The notes under the pieces are model-generated. The model was given only the letters and a program-made list of their open reading frames with translations, was not told where the DNA came from and ran no database searches. Of a stretch of DNA of 64,000 nucleotides, positions 1-8,008 are shown one piece after another (within the stretch, counting starts at the first letter, position 1; each line of letters begins with the position of its first letter). A program made the position numbers and the translations under genes. Location of the stretch: contig NZ_CP034448.1 of assembly GCF_003952465.1 (NCBI RefSeq), forward strand, positions 4,875,001 to 4,939,000, read 5' to 3'. Source of the DNA: Mesorhizobium sp. M1B.F.Ca.ET.045.04.1.1 (GTDB lineage Bacteria; Pseudomonadota; Alphaproteobacteria; Rhizobiales; Rhizobiaceae).

Positions 1-255
1 AGCGAAGAATTTGCGACCGCCGTCAAATGAAGCGATCACCGAATCAGCTAGGAAGGATACCGGCGATCTAGATAGCTTGTAGCCTACGGTCTCTCCTTCC
101 ATTATCTTTCCATCGGCGTCCTTGTAAGCTATCACCCAAATAAACCTTGGCATGAACTGAAGCTCAGAATAACTGGCGACGTCCGGCTCGATATAGCGCT
201 GCTTGATAAATTCCTCAGCTTCCGGGGTAAGCGTGATGTTCCTTACTAGCTTCAT
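1..255 (-). CDS. Hypothetical protein, C-terminus off the left edge
   Basis: An 85-codon frame stays open from ATG 255 to the window edge with no stop, so the gene is partial. The protein starts MKLVRNITLTPEAEEFIKQR and then has alternating hydrophobic stretches typical of a small alpha/beta fold. I do not recognise the family. The frame stays open upstream to an in-frame stop near 453, with another ATG at 339, but that version would begin with a poly-Ala run, so 255 is preferred although its Shine-Dalgarno is weak. The base composition is less GC-rich than the core genes further right, in keeping with the idea that 1-1870 is imported DNA. Confidence 0.5.
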   Translation of the reverse strand, partial: MKLVRNITLTPEAEEFIKQRYIEPDVASYSELQFMPRFIWVIAYKDADGKIMEGETVGYKLSRSPVSFLADSVIASFDGGRKFFA

Positions 256-477
256 TTCACACAAAGCCCCGTAGTCGAAGGAGTGCCAAACCTTGGACCG
301 GCTGGATGACTTTCTTTCAGCGGCGGCCGCCGCCGCCATAGCTGCCGCCGATTCCTTTTGGCGCCGGCGCAGTCGGATCACAATTCCCGGAGCCACCCGA
401 CTTCGAGACTGTGAAGCTTCCCACCGGCGTCGAATAGTGGCAATCGGTCCCTAGTTTCCCATTGTCAACGCCTACAG

Positions 478-684
478 TCACACCGGAGAGCCATCGTCGT
501 CCCTGCGCTCGGGGTCGAGCGTAAACAAGCCGGCGGCTATCTGGAGCGGGTTCCAGATACGATTGATGATGTTCTGGTGGTTGAGTGGCGTTCCTTCAGC
601 CGAAGGAAATACGAGCCCATCAGGACCGTTGGGCGTAGTCAATGAAGTCAGGAGGTAGGCACCGGACGATATCGAGCCAAACAT
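478..684 (-). pseudogene. Tyrosine-recombinase (integrase) remnant
   Basis: The 68-residue frame contains GLVFPSAEGTPLNHQNI followed by RIWNPLQIAAGL. This resembles the stretch in phage and ICE tyrosine integrases just before the catalytic HxxR box. Neither the N-terminal arm-binding and core-binding regions nor the HxxR and Tyr motifs are present: a stop lies five codons upstream of the Met, and the frame ends at RRDDDGSPV. It is therefore an internal fragment, not a working enzyme. Its position on the 3' side of a tRNA gene is where such integrases sit. Family assignment rests on pattern recognition only. Confidence 0.55.
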
Positions 685-741
685 CGGATTCGGCCTGGCT
701 CATGCCCTCCGGCGCTGGCGATATGGCGGAGGTGCCAGCTT

Positions 742-927
742 ATGGCGACTGACATCATCGCCAAGATGGCCGCTGAGGCAACCACCAAGGCTACGGCGAA
801 GCTCGCCGAAATCGAGCTTGCTGCCAAATACGTGGCACACTTGATGGAAGCCCTGCACGGCGAGCGCTGCCGCATCGATATCAGCCATGAGCACGGCTAT
901 GTCCTTGTGGTGACGCGGCTCGGCTGA
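742..927 (+). CDS. Small hypothetical protein (61 aa)
   Basis: A GGAGG at 728-732 lies 9 nt before the ATG, which is a strong ribosome-binding site and the main reason to accept this small gene. The product has an Ala/Glu/Lys-rich helical first half (residues about 1-42) and a short strand-like end with HEHGYVLVVTRLG. No known family is recognised. It lies in the small-ORF region beside the integrase remnant, so it may belong to the integrated element. Confidence 0.5.
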   Translation: MATDIIAKMAAEATTKATAKLAEIELAAKYVAHLMEALHGERCRIDISHEHGYVLVVTRLG

Positions 928-978
928 TCAATTGTCCTTCGGACACTTGAAGGCCCGGCTGCTTCGGTGGCAGGGCTG

Positions 979-1164
979 TCAGTGACGGATGGCGGTCCAG
1001 ATTAGAAATCCCGCCAAAATGACAGCCGACGCTACAATGCTGCGCACGACCCCGCGTCGTAGCGAGGCTTCCAGCCCAAATTGCTTTATCGCCCTTCGCG
1101 GATCGGAGCGGAAATCCTCTTCCATTTGGCGGCGGATTTTTTGCTGCAAATCGTCTTCTGACAT
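979..1164 (-). CDS. Small single-pass membrane protein (61 aa)
   Basis: The N-terminal 40 residues are charged (MSEDDLQQKIRRQMEEDF...) and are followed by one hydrophobic segment, about residues 41-58 (SIVASAVILAGFLIWTAI), ending RH. This is the layout of a tail-anchored or single-span inner-membrane protein. A GAGGG lies just upstream of the ATG. The charged N-terminus and lone helix resemble small phage or ICE accessory proteins, but I recognise no specific family. It is convergent with the 742-927 gene. Confidence 0.5.
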   Translation of the reverse strand: MSEDDLQQKIRRQMEEDFRSDPRRAIKQFGLEASLRRGVVRSIVASAVILAGFLIWTAIRH

Positions 1165-1403
1165 CTAACCCTCACGGCTAAGCGGCTCCGGCGGTCTGGC
1201 CTTCATGTGTCTAGTGGCAGAAAAGTCACGCGGCTTTAATATGCGGGGCTTCAACTAGGGCGCGCTTATTATCCATCTTAGCGGGGCGTACCGTCCTGCC
1301 GGCGAGGGGTCACTGGAGCGCTCGCTGCGGCAACGTAGCGGGCGCTTCCGATTCGGGCGATGGCAATCCAGGCTGTCGGGCTTCGGCTTCCGGGCCTTTT
1401 TCG

Positions 1404-1613
1404 TTAGCCCACTCTCCGGCAGGACCGCCAGCGCGCGGTCTCGATGTCGTCACGGGAAATCCCCATGTCGCTGAGCATGTCGTCCGGTGAGTCGCTCAGA
1501 TCGTCCGTTGCCTTCAACAGCGCCTTCTGATCGGCTCGGCGGCCGAACCAACCGACAACGGGACCAGCTACGACAAGGGGAAGGTTCACAAGCATAGGAA
1601 GGTTCACAAGCAT
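1404..1613 (-). CDS. DUF1127-like small protein
   Basis: The C-terminal half (DDLSDSPDDMLSDMGISRDD) matches the L..DIG..R.DI signature of DUF1127/YjiS-like proteins, which are short and often stress-related in Rhizobiales. The start at 1613 is chosen because AGGGAG lies 8 nt upstream; an open frame continues to 1679 but without a better site. An 18-bp tandem duplication (1579-1595 and 1597-1613) repeats the start region, so the protein begins MLVNLPMLVNLP. The second Met at 1595 could also start. The C-terminus ARWRSCRRVG departs from the usual family ending. Confidence 0.55.
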   Translation of the reverse strand: MLVNLPMLVNLPLVVAGPVVGWFGRRADQKALLKATDDLSDSPDDMLSDMGISRDDIETARWRSCRRVG

Positions 1614-1874
1614 CGGGGTACTCCCTTCAACGCTGCACAAGCTAGGCCGATGCTCCGGTGCGTCTGTGACAGAACTCACAGACCCATTAGTGTCCGCTAA
1701 TTCAAGAACGTGCCGAGAACGTCACGGCGATTCCGTGTTCCATGGAGTGAGCGGGAATGTTTTGTAATGCACGGAAAAACAAGGACTTAGGTGAAAGCGT
1801 GTTGCAAAGGCGATGTAACACGGTCCGGAGACCATGTTTTCAGATAAAGCATTGTTCCTGCTTGATTATTTGAG

Positions 1875-1948
1875 TGGCTGGGGAACCTGGATTCGAACCA
1901 GGACTAACGGAGTCAGAGTCCGTGGGTCTACCGTTAACCTATTCCCCA
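1875..1948 (-). tRNA. tRNA-Gln (anticodon CTG)
   Basis: Read on the minus strand it folds as a full cloverleaf. The acceptor stem is TGGGGAA with TTCCCCA, the anticodon stem ACGGA/TCCGT carries loop CTCTGAC, the T arm contains GGTTCGAATCC, and the 3' CCA is encoded. Loop positions 34-36 read CTG, which decodes CAG (Gln). The 3' end points to the left, toward the small ORFs and the integrase remnant; this is the usual geometry for a tRNA gene used as an integration site. Confidence 0.95.
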
Positions 1949-2092
1949 GCAGGCGCGGTTTGTGCCGCGCGAAGCGGGCGGCTCAAGCGCCGCGAGCGCT
2001 GCCTTGTAGCCGCCGCCGGAAAATAGTCAACCCCGCGCGGCGTTTCAATCGCAGGCTTTTTTCTCGCTTGGTCGCCGAGCGCTTGGGAAGGC

Positions 2093-3025
2093 TCAGTTTT
2101 CGCCGCGGCTGTATTGCGAATGCTCGAAGAACAGCACCACGCAGAGCCCGATGAGCAGCGGGATGATGAGATAGAACAGGCGGAAGACCAGCAGCGCTGC
2201 CAGCACGCCGACCGGGTCCATGTCGGACAGCCCGGCGAGGAAGACGACCTCGAACACGCCGAGCCCGCCTGGCGCGTGCGAGAGCTGCGCCACCGAGAAC
2301 GACACCACGAACACGCCGAGCACGACGAAATAGCCGGGATTGCCCGCCGCGGGCAGGGCAAAGAAGATGATCGCGGCGGCCGCCAGCAATTCGATCGGAC
2401 CGATCAGCAACTGCCGCGCCACGATCGGCAGCGCTGGATAATGCAGCTGGAAGCTGGCGATCTTGAGGGGCTTGAGATGCAGCCAGCTGCCGAAGACGTA
2501 GGCGCCGACCAGGATCAGCATGGCGAGGCCCGCGGCTATCGCCGGTCCGTGATGCGGGGCGCCGGAGAAGCGGTCGACGATCTGCGGCTCCAGCACCAGC
2601 ACGAGGCCGGCCGCGAGCAGGCTGGAGAGCACGAATGTGATCCAGCAGATCGCCACCAGCACGCCGACATCCTGGCCGGTGAGGCCTCTCGTGCCATAGG
2701 CGCGGTAGCGGATCACCGCGCCCGACAGCACCGAGCCGCCGATATTGTGCGACAGCGCATAGGTGGTGAAGGAGCACAGCGTGACGAACAGCCACGACAC
2801 TTTTTTGCCGATATGGAGCAGCGCGATGTGGTCGTAGCCGGCGAGCGAGGCATAGGCGACGACCGAGCTCAGCGCCGCCAGTATCCAGCCGCGCGGCGGA
2901 ATGGCGATGATACCGGCCCAGACGTCGTCGAGTGAAATGCCGCGCAGTTCGTGGATGAGCAGCCAGAGCGAGAACACCACGGCCGCTATGCCGATGACCG
3001 GCCAGAAATAACGCCTCCAGTTCAT
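2093..3025 (-). CDS. LPG synthase TM-region / UPF0104 family membrane protein
   Basis: The protein has 310 residues with about eight hydrophobic segments. Motifs typical of the lysylphosphatidylglycerol-synthase TM domain family (YbhN/UPF0104) are present: SHNIGGSVLSGAVIRYR, a central helix block, and the late SFSVAQLSHAPGGLGVFE, where PGGLGVFE is characteristic. It lacks the soluble C-terminal aminoacyl-transferase domain of MprF, so it is probably a flippase-like or glycolipid-associated membrane protein rather than a lysinylating enzyme. It reads toward tRNA-Gln and is divergent from ppx. Confidence 0.75.
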   Translation of the reverse strand: MNWRRYFWPVIGIAAVVFSLWLLIHELRGISLDDVWAGIIAIPPRGWILAALSSVVAYASLAGYDHIALLHIGKKVSWLFVTLCSFTTYALSHNIGGSVLSGAVIRYRAYGTRGLTGQDVGVLVAICWITFVLSSLLAAGLVLVLEPQIVDRFSGAPHHGPAIAAGLAMLILVGAYVFGSWLHLKPLKIASFQLHYPALPIVARQLLIGPIELLAAAAIIFFALPAAGNPGYFVVLGVFVVSFSVAQLSHAPGGLGVFEVVFLAGLSDMDPVGVLAALLVFRLFYLIIPLLIGLCVVLFFEHSQYSRGEN

Positions 3026-3272
3026 GGCGAGATCGTCATGCGTTGCTGCTCATGAGTTGCTGTTGCCCGGCCTCTCTATCCCTCGCTTGAGAAATGCCTG
3101 ATCGAAGCCGGCTATTCAACCGGCATGAGATTGCCCCGGCGTGACGGTGCCAAAAATCGGACCATGCGCTCTTGGTGATTGCAGATAGCGCTGCTAGTCT
3201 GTTCTCAACTTGAAACAAATCGAGGTGCCTGCTGCGTCCTTCCCGGTTCGCGCGGCGCCGGAAGGAATTGAA

Positions 3273-4604
3273 GTGGAAGACCACGATACCGGCGCGGGCG
3301 CGTCGGCAGTGGGCATGTCCGGGGCATCGCCGGCGGAGCCGGCGGGCCCGTCCGCGGGACGGTTCAGCCGCCATGCGGGCGCGCATGCAAAACATGCCGA
3401 CAATCAAGGCGAGAACCAGAAGGGCAAGACGCGCAAGCGCCGCAAGCGCAGGCGCGGCCGCAAGGTTTTCGCGCGCGATGAAAACGGCGCCATACCGCAC
3501 GCGGCACCCGCCGCCAATTCCGCCAGCCGCATGCCCGAGCCTGCGCCGATCGTGCCGCAGCCGCGGCTGCCGGTTTCAAGCGTGCCGCGTCCGCCGCAGC
3601 ACGAACTGCCGGTATTTGCCGCGCTCGATCTCGGCACCAACAACTGCCGGCTTCTGGTTGCGGTGCCGGGCCGGCACGGCCAGTTCCGCGTCATTGATGC
3701 CTTCTCGCGCATCGTCAGGCTGGGCGAGGGACTCTCCACCAGCGGCCGGCTCGGCCAGGCTGCCATGGACCGCGCCGTCGAGGCGCTCAAGGTCTGCGGC
3801 GAGAAGCTGCGCAACCGCAAGATCAGGAAGGCCAGGCTGATCGCCACCGAGGCCTGCCGCTCGGCTGCGAATGGCGTTGAGTTCCTCGAACGCGTCGAAC
3901 GCGAGGCCGGGCTGAAGCTGGAGATCATCGATCGCCAGACCGAGGCCCGCCTTGCGGTTTCCGGCTGCGGCTCGCTGGTCGAGCGCGACACGCGCGGCGT
4001 GGTGCTGTTCGACATCGGCGGCGGCTCCTCCGAGATCGCGCTGATCGACCTCACGCGCGGCCAGCGCTCGCCGCGGCTCGCCAACCACATCGTCTCCTGG
4101 ACGTCGCTGCCCGTGGGTGTGGTCTCGCTTGCCGAGCGTTTCGGCGGCCGCACGGTGACGCGCGAGACGTTCTCAGCGATGGTCGACGACGTCGCGATGC
4201 GGCTCAAGGCCTTCGATGGGCGCGACCGGCTCGCGCATGTGCTCGCCAGCCCCCAATTCCATCTGCTTGGCACGTCCGGCACGGTGACGACGCTGGCAGG
4301 CGTCCATCTCGACCTCGAACGCTATGACCGCCGCCGGGTCGACGGGCTCTGGATGGACCGCACAAGCGTCGACCGCATGGTGGAAAAACTGATCGGCTGG
4401 GATTTCCAGCAGCGCGTCGCCAATCCCTGCATCGGCGCCGATCGCGCCGACCTCGTGCTTGCCGGCTGCGCCATCCTGGAAGCGATCCGCGGCGTGTGGC
4501 CGTCCGAGCGCTTGCGCGTCGCCGACCGCGGCCTGCGCGAGGGCATATTGAGCGAGCTGATGGCCGACGACGGCGTCTGGCGTCATGACGGGCGTGGCCG
4601 GTAA
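3273..4604 (+). CDS. ppx: Ppx/GppA family exopolyphosphatase / pppGpp phosphohydrolase
   Basis: It belongs to the sugar-kinase/Hsp70-like phosphatases that hydrolyse polyphosphate ends or pppGpp. The phosphate-1 motif FAALDLGTNNCRLLVA and the adenosine-type motif VVLFDIGGGSSEIALI are both present. The first ~100 residues are basic and low-complexity (KRRKRRRGRK) and are not part of the core domain. The GTG at 3273 is preferred because GGAAGGAA lies just upstream; a TTG at 3210 is an alternative. Its stop overlaps the rlmE start (TAATG), so the two are probably co-translated. The core is of the short Ppx type without the C-terminal HD domain. Confidence 0.85.
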   Translation: MEDHDTGAGASAVGMSGASPAEPAGPSAGRFSRHAGAHAKHADNQGENQKGKTRKRRKRRRGRKVFARDENGAIPHAAPAANSASRMPEPAPIVPQPRLPVSSVPRPPQHELPVFAALDLGTNNCRLLVAVPGRHGQFRVIDAFSRIVRLGEGLSTSGRLGQAAMDRAVEALKVCGEKLRNRKIRKARLIATEACRSAANGVEFLERVEREAGLKLEIIDRQTEARLAVSGCGSLVERDTRGVVLFDIGGGSSEIALIDLTRGQRSPRLANHIVSWTSLPVGVVSLAERFGGRTVTRETFSAMVDDVAMRLKAFDGRDRLAHVLASPQFHLLGTSGTVTTLAGVHLDLERYDRRRVDGLWMDRTSVDRMVEKLIGWDFQQRVANPCIGADRADLVLAGCAILEAIRGVWPSERLRVADRGLREGILSELMADDGVWRHDGRGR

Positions 4605-5317
4605 TGAGCAAGAAGCCAGAGAAGTCGGGCTCGGCCGGCATGCGGGTGCTGAAAACCAGGATCAAGAAGAAGAGCGGACTGAAGGAGTCCTCGCGCCGCT
4701 GGCTCGAGCGCCATATGAACGATCCCTATGTGCAGCGCTCCAAGGCCGATGGCTATCGCTCCCGCGCTGCCTACAAGCTGACCGAGATCGACGACAAACA
4801 CCATCTCTTGAAGCCCGGCATGAAGGTGATCGATTTGGGTGCCGCTCCCGGCGGCTGGTGCCAGGTGGCGGCCGCGCGGACGAAGTCAACGGCGGAAAAT
4901 CCGCATGTCGTCGGCATCGACTATCTCGACATGGACGCGGTGCCGGGCGCCGTCATCCTGCGGATGGATTTCCTCGATCCGGAAGCGCCGCAAAAGCTGG
5001 CGGAAGCGCTCGGCGGCCAGCCCGACGTCGTGCTGTCGGACATGGCGGCCCCGACCACCGGGCACCGCCGCACCGACCATCTGCGCACCATGCATCTGTG
5101 CGAAGTGGCGGCCGATTTCGCGCTGCAGGTTTTGAAGCCCGGCGGACATTTCCTCGCCAAGACCTTTCAGGGCGGGGCAGAGAACGAGCTCTTGTCGCGG
5201 CTGAAGCAGAATTTTCGCTCGGTTCACCATGTGAAGCCGCCGGCTTCGCGCGATGAATCGGTGGAGCTGTATTTGCTGGCGAAGGAGTTCAAGGGTCCTG
5301 GCACTTCGTCATTCTAG
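4604..5317 (+). CDS. rlmE: 23S rRNA (uridine-2552 2'-O)-methyltransferase
   Basis: This FtsJ/RrmJ enzyme methylates U2552 in the ribosomal A-loop using SAM. The SAM-binding loop is IDLGAAPGGW (about residues 76-85), and the catalytic K-D-K-E tetrad can be read as SRAAYKL, VVLSDMAAP, LAKTFQGG and ESVELYLLA. The N-terminus is a basic tail (KTRIKKKSG). It overlaps ppx by one base. The last codons and the TAG stop lie inside a dispersed inverted repeat beginning about 5304, so the extreme C-terminus (TSSF) is donated by that repeat. Confidence 0.92.
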   Translation: MSKKPEKSGSAGMRVLKTRIKKKSGLKESSRRWLERHMNDPYVQRSKADGYRSRAAYKLTEIDDKHHLLKPGMKVIDLGAAPGGWCQVAAARTKSTAENPHVVGIDYLDMDAVPGAVILRMDFLDPEAPQKLAEALGGQPDVVLSDMAAPTTGHRRTDHLRTMHLCEVAADFALQVLKPGGHFLAKTFQGGAENELLSRLKQNFRSVHHVKPPASRDESVELYLLAKEFKGPGTSSF

Positions 5318-5519
5318 GGCGGAGCAAGGAGCGAAGCGACGCGCGCAGACCCTAGAATCCATTCCGTTACCTTGGCCAAGGAATACCACGGTCCAGAATT
5401 CGTATCCGATATTCGCCAGAGCTGCTCCGAGTTCTGCACTGCAGCGGCATGGAAACATCACGGCATGGATTCTAGGGTCTACGCTTCGCTTCGCTGCGCT
5501 CCGCCCTAGAATGACGAAG
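5304..5519. repeat. Dispersed inverted-repeat element (about 216 bp)
   Basis: The left arm (5304 to about 5363) starts CTTCGTCATTCTAGGGCGGAGC and contains CCCTAGAATCCAT. The right arm (5465-5519) is its imperfect reverse complement, ending CGCCCTAGAATGACGAAG. The middle (about 5364-5464) has no gene. The TCATTCTAGGG...CCCTAGAATCCA core is, from memory, a common rhizobial intergenic repeat; whether it is multicopy must be tested by search. The element overlaps the 3' end of rlmE and stops 23 bp short of the next gene. A strong RNA hairpin from it could act as a bidirectional terminator for the two convergent genes. Confidence 0.75.
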
Positions 5520-5542
5520 TCACGCAGGGGCGGTACCGTGAG

Positions 5543-6964
5543 CTACTTCCCCGCAGTCCCCACCGTCTCCAGCGTCTTCGGCGTCGTCAATCTTCCGTGG
5601 CCCGAAACCGCGTTGCCGGCATCGGGCGCCAGCTGCATGAAGGTCACCGATGCGATCGCCGACACCGCCGCGACGATGAAGAAGGCGATGTGGAAGTCGC
5701 TCAGCGTCAGCGGCCCGCCATGGATCGAGGTCGACACTTCCAGGATGCCGCCGGCCAGCGCCACGCCGAGCGCTATCGACAGCTGCTGGAACACGGCAAC
5801 GATCGGCGTCGCCTTGCTGGTGTCGGCGGTCGAGACTTCGGCATAGGAGAGCGCATTGACGCCGGTGAAGAACATCGAGCGGATGAAGCCGCCGACCAGC
5901 AGTATCGCGAGCATCAGCGCATAGGGTGTTTCGGGCGTGAACAGGCCGTAGATCGCGATCGAGCTGGCGGCGATGAGCGCGCCCCAGATCAGCACCCGGC
6001 GGAAGCCGGCGAGCCGGAACAGCAGCGCGGTGACGAACTTCATGCCCATGGCGCCGATCGCCGAGACGAAGGTGATCATGCCGGACTGGAACGGCGTCAG
6101 GCCGAAGCCGATCTGGAACATCAGCGGCAACAGGAAAGGCACCGCGCCGATGCCGATGCGGAACAGCGAGCCGCCGAGCACGGAGGAGCGGAACACCTGG
6201 TTGCGGAACAGTGTCAGCGCGAGCAGCGGGTTCTTGGCGCGCCGCGCGTGCAGGAGGTAAAGCGTGCCCGAAACCAGGCCGACGGCAACCGTGATGAAGC
6301 CGGCGATCGGCGGCAAAGCGGGCAGGCTGACCACCGAGAGGCCGAAGACAATGCCGGAGGCGGCGAGACCGCTGAGCACGAAGCCGGGGAAATCCAGCGG
6401 CGGCGTCTCTGTGGGCTCGGTTTCCGGCAAATAACGGGTGGCGAGCCAGATGCCGGCGAGCCCGATCGGCACGTTGATGAGAAAAATCCAGTGCCAAGTG
6501 AAATAGGTGGTGATGAAGCCGCCGATCGGCGGGCCGACCAGCGGCCCGACCAGCGCCGGCACCGTCAGCCAGGACATGGCAGCGACCAGCTCGCTCTTCG
6601 GCGTGGCGCGCACCAGCACCAGGCGGCCGACCGGCGTCATCATGGCGCCGCCCATGCCTTGCAGGAAGCGCGACACCACGAAGGCCGGCAGCGAGTTGGA
6701 GAAGGCGCAGGCGATCGAGCCGGCGATGAAGACGGCGATCGCGGCGCGGAACACGTTCTTGGCCCCGAACCGGTCCGCCATCCAGCCGCTGATCGGAATG
6801 AAGATCGCCAGCGACACCAGATAGGCCGTCAGGGCCAGCTTCAGCGCGATCGGGCTGGTGTGGATATCGATGGCGATCGCCGGCAGCGAGGTAGCGATCA
6901 CGGTCGAATCCATGTTCTCCATGAAAAGAGCGACCGCCAGGATGAGCGGGATGATGCGGTTCAA
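5543..6964 (-). CDS. MFS drug-export transporter, DHA2 (EmrB/QacA) family
   Basis: The 473-residue protein has about 14 hydrophobic segments, the DHA2 number, and begins with LILAVALFMENMDSTVIATSLPAIA, where the D-x-T-V motif of TM1 (motif D1) is clear. Motif A follows as GWMADRFGAKNVFR, and the motif C region is VPALVGPLVGPPIGG in TM5. It should exchange protons for drugs or other hydrophobic compounds across the inner membrane; the substrate cannot be told. It is convergent with rlmE across the inverted repeat. No regulator lies directly beside it. Confidence 0.85.
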   Translation of the reverse strand: MNRIIPLILAVALFMENMDSTVIATSLPAIAIDIHTSPIALKLALTAYLVSLAIFIPISGWMADRFGAKNVFRAAIAVFIAGSIACAFSNSLPAFVVSRFLQGMGGAMMTPVGRLVLVRATPKSELVAAMSWLTVPALVGPLVGPPIGGFITTYFTWHWIFLINVPIGLAGIWLATRYLPETEPTETPPLDFPGFVLSGLAASGIVFGLSVVSLPALPPIAGFITVAVGLVSGTLYLLHARRAKNPLLALTLFRNQVFRSSVLGGSLFRIGIGAVPFLLPLMFQIGFGLTPFQSGMITFVSAIGAMGMKFVTALLFRLAGFRRVLIWGALIAASSIAIYGLFTPETPYALMLAILLVGGFIRSMFFTGVNALSYAEVSTADTSKATPIVAVFQQLSIALGVALAGGILEVSTSIHGGPLTLSDFHIAFFIVAAVSAIASVTFMQLAPDAGNAVSGHGRLTTPKTLETVGTAGK

Positions 6965-7140
6965 GGGGAAGCGCCCTGATTTGACTTCGCGATTCTAGGC
7001 CTGGCTGGGGGCGAGCCGGCACGCCCGGGCGGTTATCACGCATTGGCCCGGATGTCGCATTAATTTGCTGTCACTTTTGTGCGACCGCAACCATGGTGGT
7101 GGACTGTCATGGCTTGCCAAATGCGGATCCTGCCACTATT

Positions 7141-7157
7141 GTAGTGAAAATAACTAC
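7141..7157. promoter_or_regulatory. Putative operator of the toxin-antitoxin pair
   Basis: A GTAGT-N7-ACTAC inverted repeat with an AT-rich centre lies 19 bp before the antitoxin ATG. Phd-type antitoxins usually repress their own promoter by binding such palindromes, so this is the likely autoregulatory site. Assignment is by position and symmetry only. Confidence 0.4.
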
Positions 7158-7175
7158 TACAGATCAGGTGCAGCC

Positions 7176-7421
7176 ATGGACGAAACCGTTTCGGCAGCCG
7201 ATGCCAATCGCAGATTCTCTCATATCTTACGTGAGGTGCGCGACGGCCACAGCTACGTCGTGACCAGCCACGGGCGCCCTGTGGCCCGGATCGTGTCTGC
7301 GGAGAAGCACGAAGGCGTTGCCTCCCGCTCGCACGCGGCATTGCTGTCACGCCTCGAACGGCAGCCGATCCTCAATGCCGGACGCTGGACCCGTGATGAA
7401 CTTTATGAGGACGATCGGTGA
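7176..7421 (+). CDS. Phd/YefM-family antitoxin
   Basis: The 81-residue protein has the Phd/YefM DNA-binding N-terminus: VSAADANRRFSHILREV, then GHSYVVTSHGRPVARIV. The C-terminal part (LNAGRWTRDELYEDDR) is the toxin-neutralising tail. The ATG at 7176 is chosen because the N-terminal motif begins directly after it; the open frame upstream has no family match. The stop overlaps the toxin's GTG by 4 bases (GTGA), the typical antitoxin-first coupling. It should bind DNA and the PIN toxin. Confidence 0.85.
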   Translation: MDETVSAADANRRFSHILREVRDGHSYVVTSHGRPVARIVSAEKHEGVASRSHAALLSRLERQPILNAGRWTRDELYEDDR

Positions 7422-7867
7422 AGGTCGCGATCGACACCAATGTCCTGGCCTATGCTGAGGGCGTTAACAACGCGGAGAAACGCGACGTCGTTCTCGAACT
7501 GCTACACAGTATTCCACGAGAGGCCGCAGTTATTCCGGTCCAGGTGCTGGGCGAACTGTTCAATGTTCTCGTCCGCAAGGCCGGAAGGTCCCCCCAGGAA
7601 GCTCGGGATAAGCTGCTTAGCTGGAGCGACGCGTTCCCGGTTGCCGGGACGACGTCGGAAGTGATGATGATGGCTGTCGATGTTGCGGCGGACCATCGTT
7701 TCGGCATCTGGGATGCCGTCATTCTTTCCACTGCTTCGCAAACGGGTTGCCGGCTACTCCTGTCGGAAGATCTGCAGGAGGGCTTCACGTGGGGCGGTGT
7801 AACCGTCGTCAATCCTTTTGCATCGCCGCGGCACGCTTTGCTGGATGCTCTTCTGGGTGCGGAATAG
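7418..7867 (+). CDS. PIN-domain ribonuclease toxin (VapC-like)
   Basis: The protein has 149 residues and the PIN acidic set: D6 in AIDTNVLAY, E46 in VLGELFNVL, D99 in FGIWDAVIL and E117/D118 in LLLSEDLQEG. These residues bind the Mg/Mn needed to cut RNA, usually tRNA. It starts at a GTG that overlaps the antitoxin stop, so production is coupled. Pairing with a Phd antitoxin rather than VapB is common in Rhizobiales. The catalytic residues are intact, so it looks functional. Confidence 0.88.
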   Translation: MKVAIDTNVLAYAEGVNNAEKRDVVLELLHSIPREAAVIPVQVLGELFNVLVRKAGRSPQEARDKLLSWSDAFPVAGTTSEVMMMAVDVAADHRFGIWDAVILSTASQTGCRLLLSEDLQEGFTWGGVTVVNPFASPRHALLDALLGAE

Positions 7868-8008
7868 GAACCTGAAGCGTCTCGCAACGATCGGCTTTTC
7901 AACCGCGGCAGGACGTGTTACCAGCCAGCGCCAATCCTGAAAGGGAAGATGAGAGTCGGCGCTGGCCATTTCGGTCCAGCGCCTTTTCCGCATTCAAAAG
8001 GACTGGCC

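Noticed and set aside
1834..2154. 106-codon plus-strand frame across tRNA-Gln
   Set aside because: It reads through the antisense of the tRNA and is Arg-rich without motif.
5597..6979. 460-codon plus-strand open frame over the DHA2 transporter
   Set aside because: Antisense shadow rich in Arg, Asp and His; the minus strand encodes a clear MFS protein.
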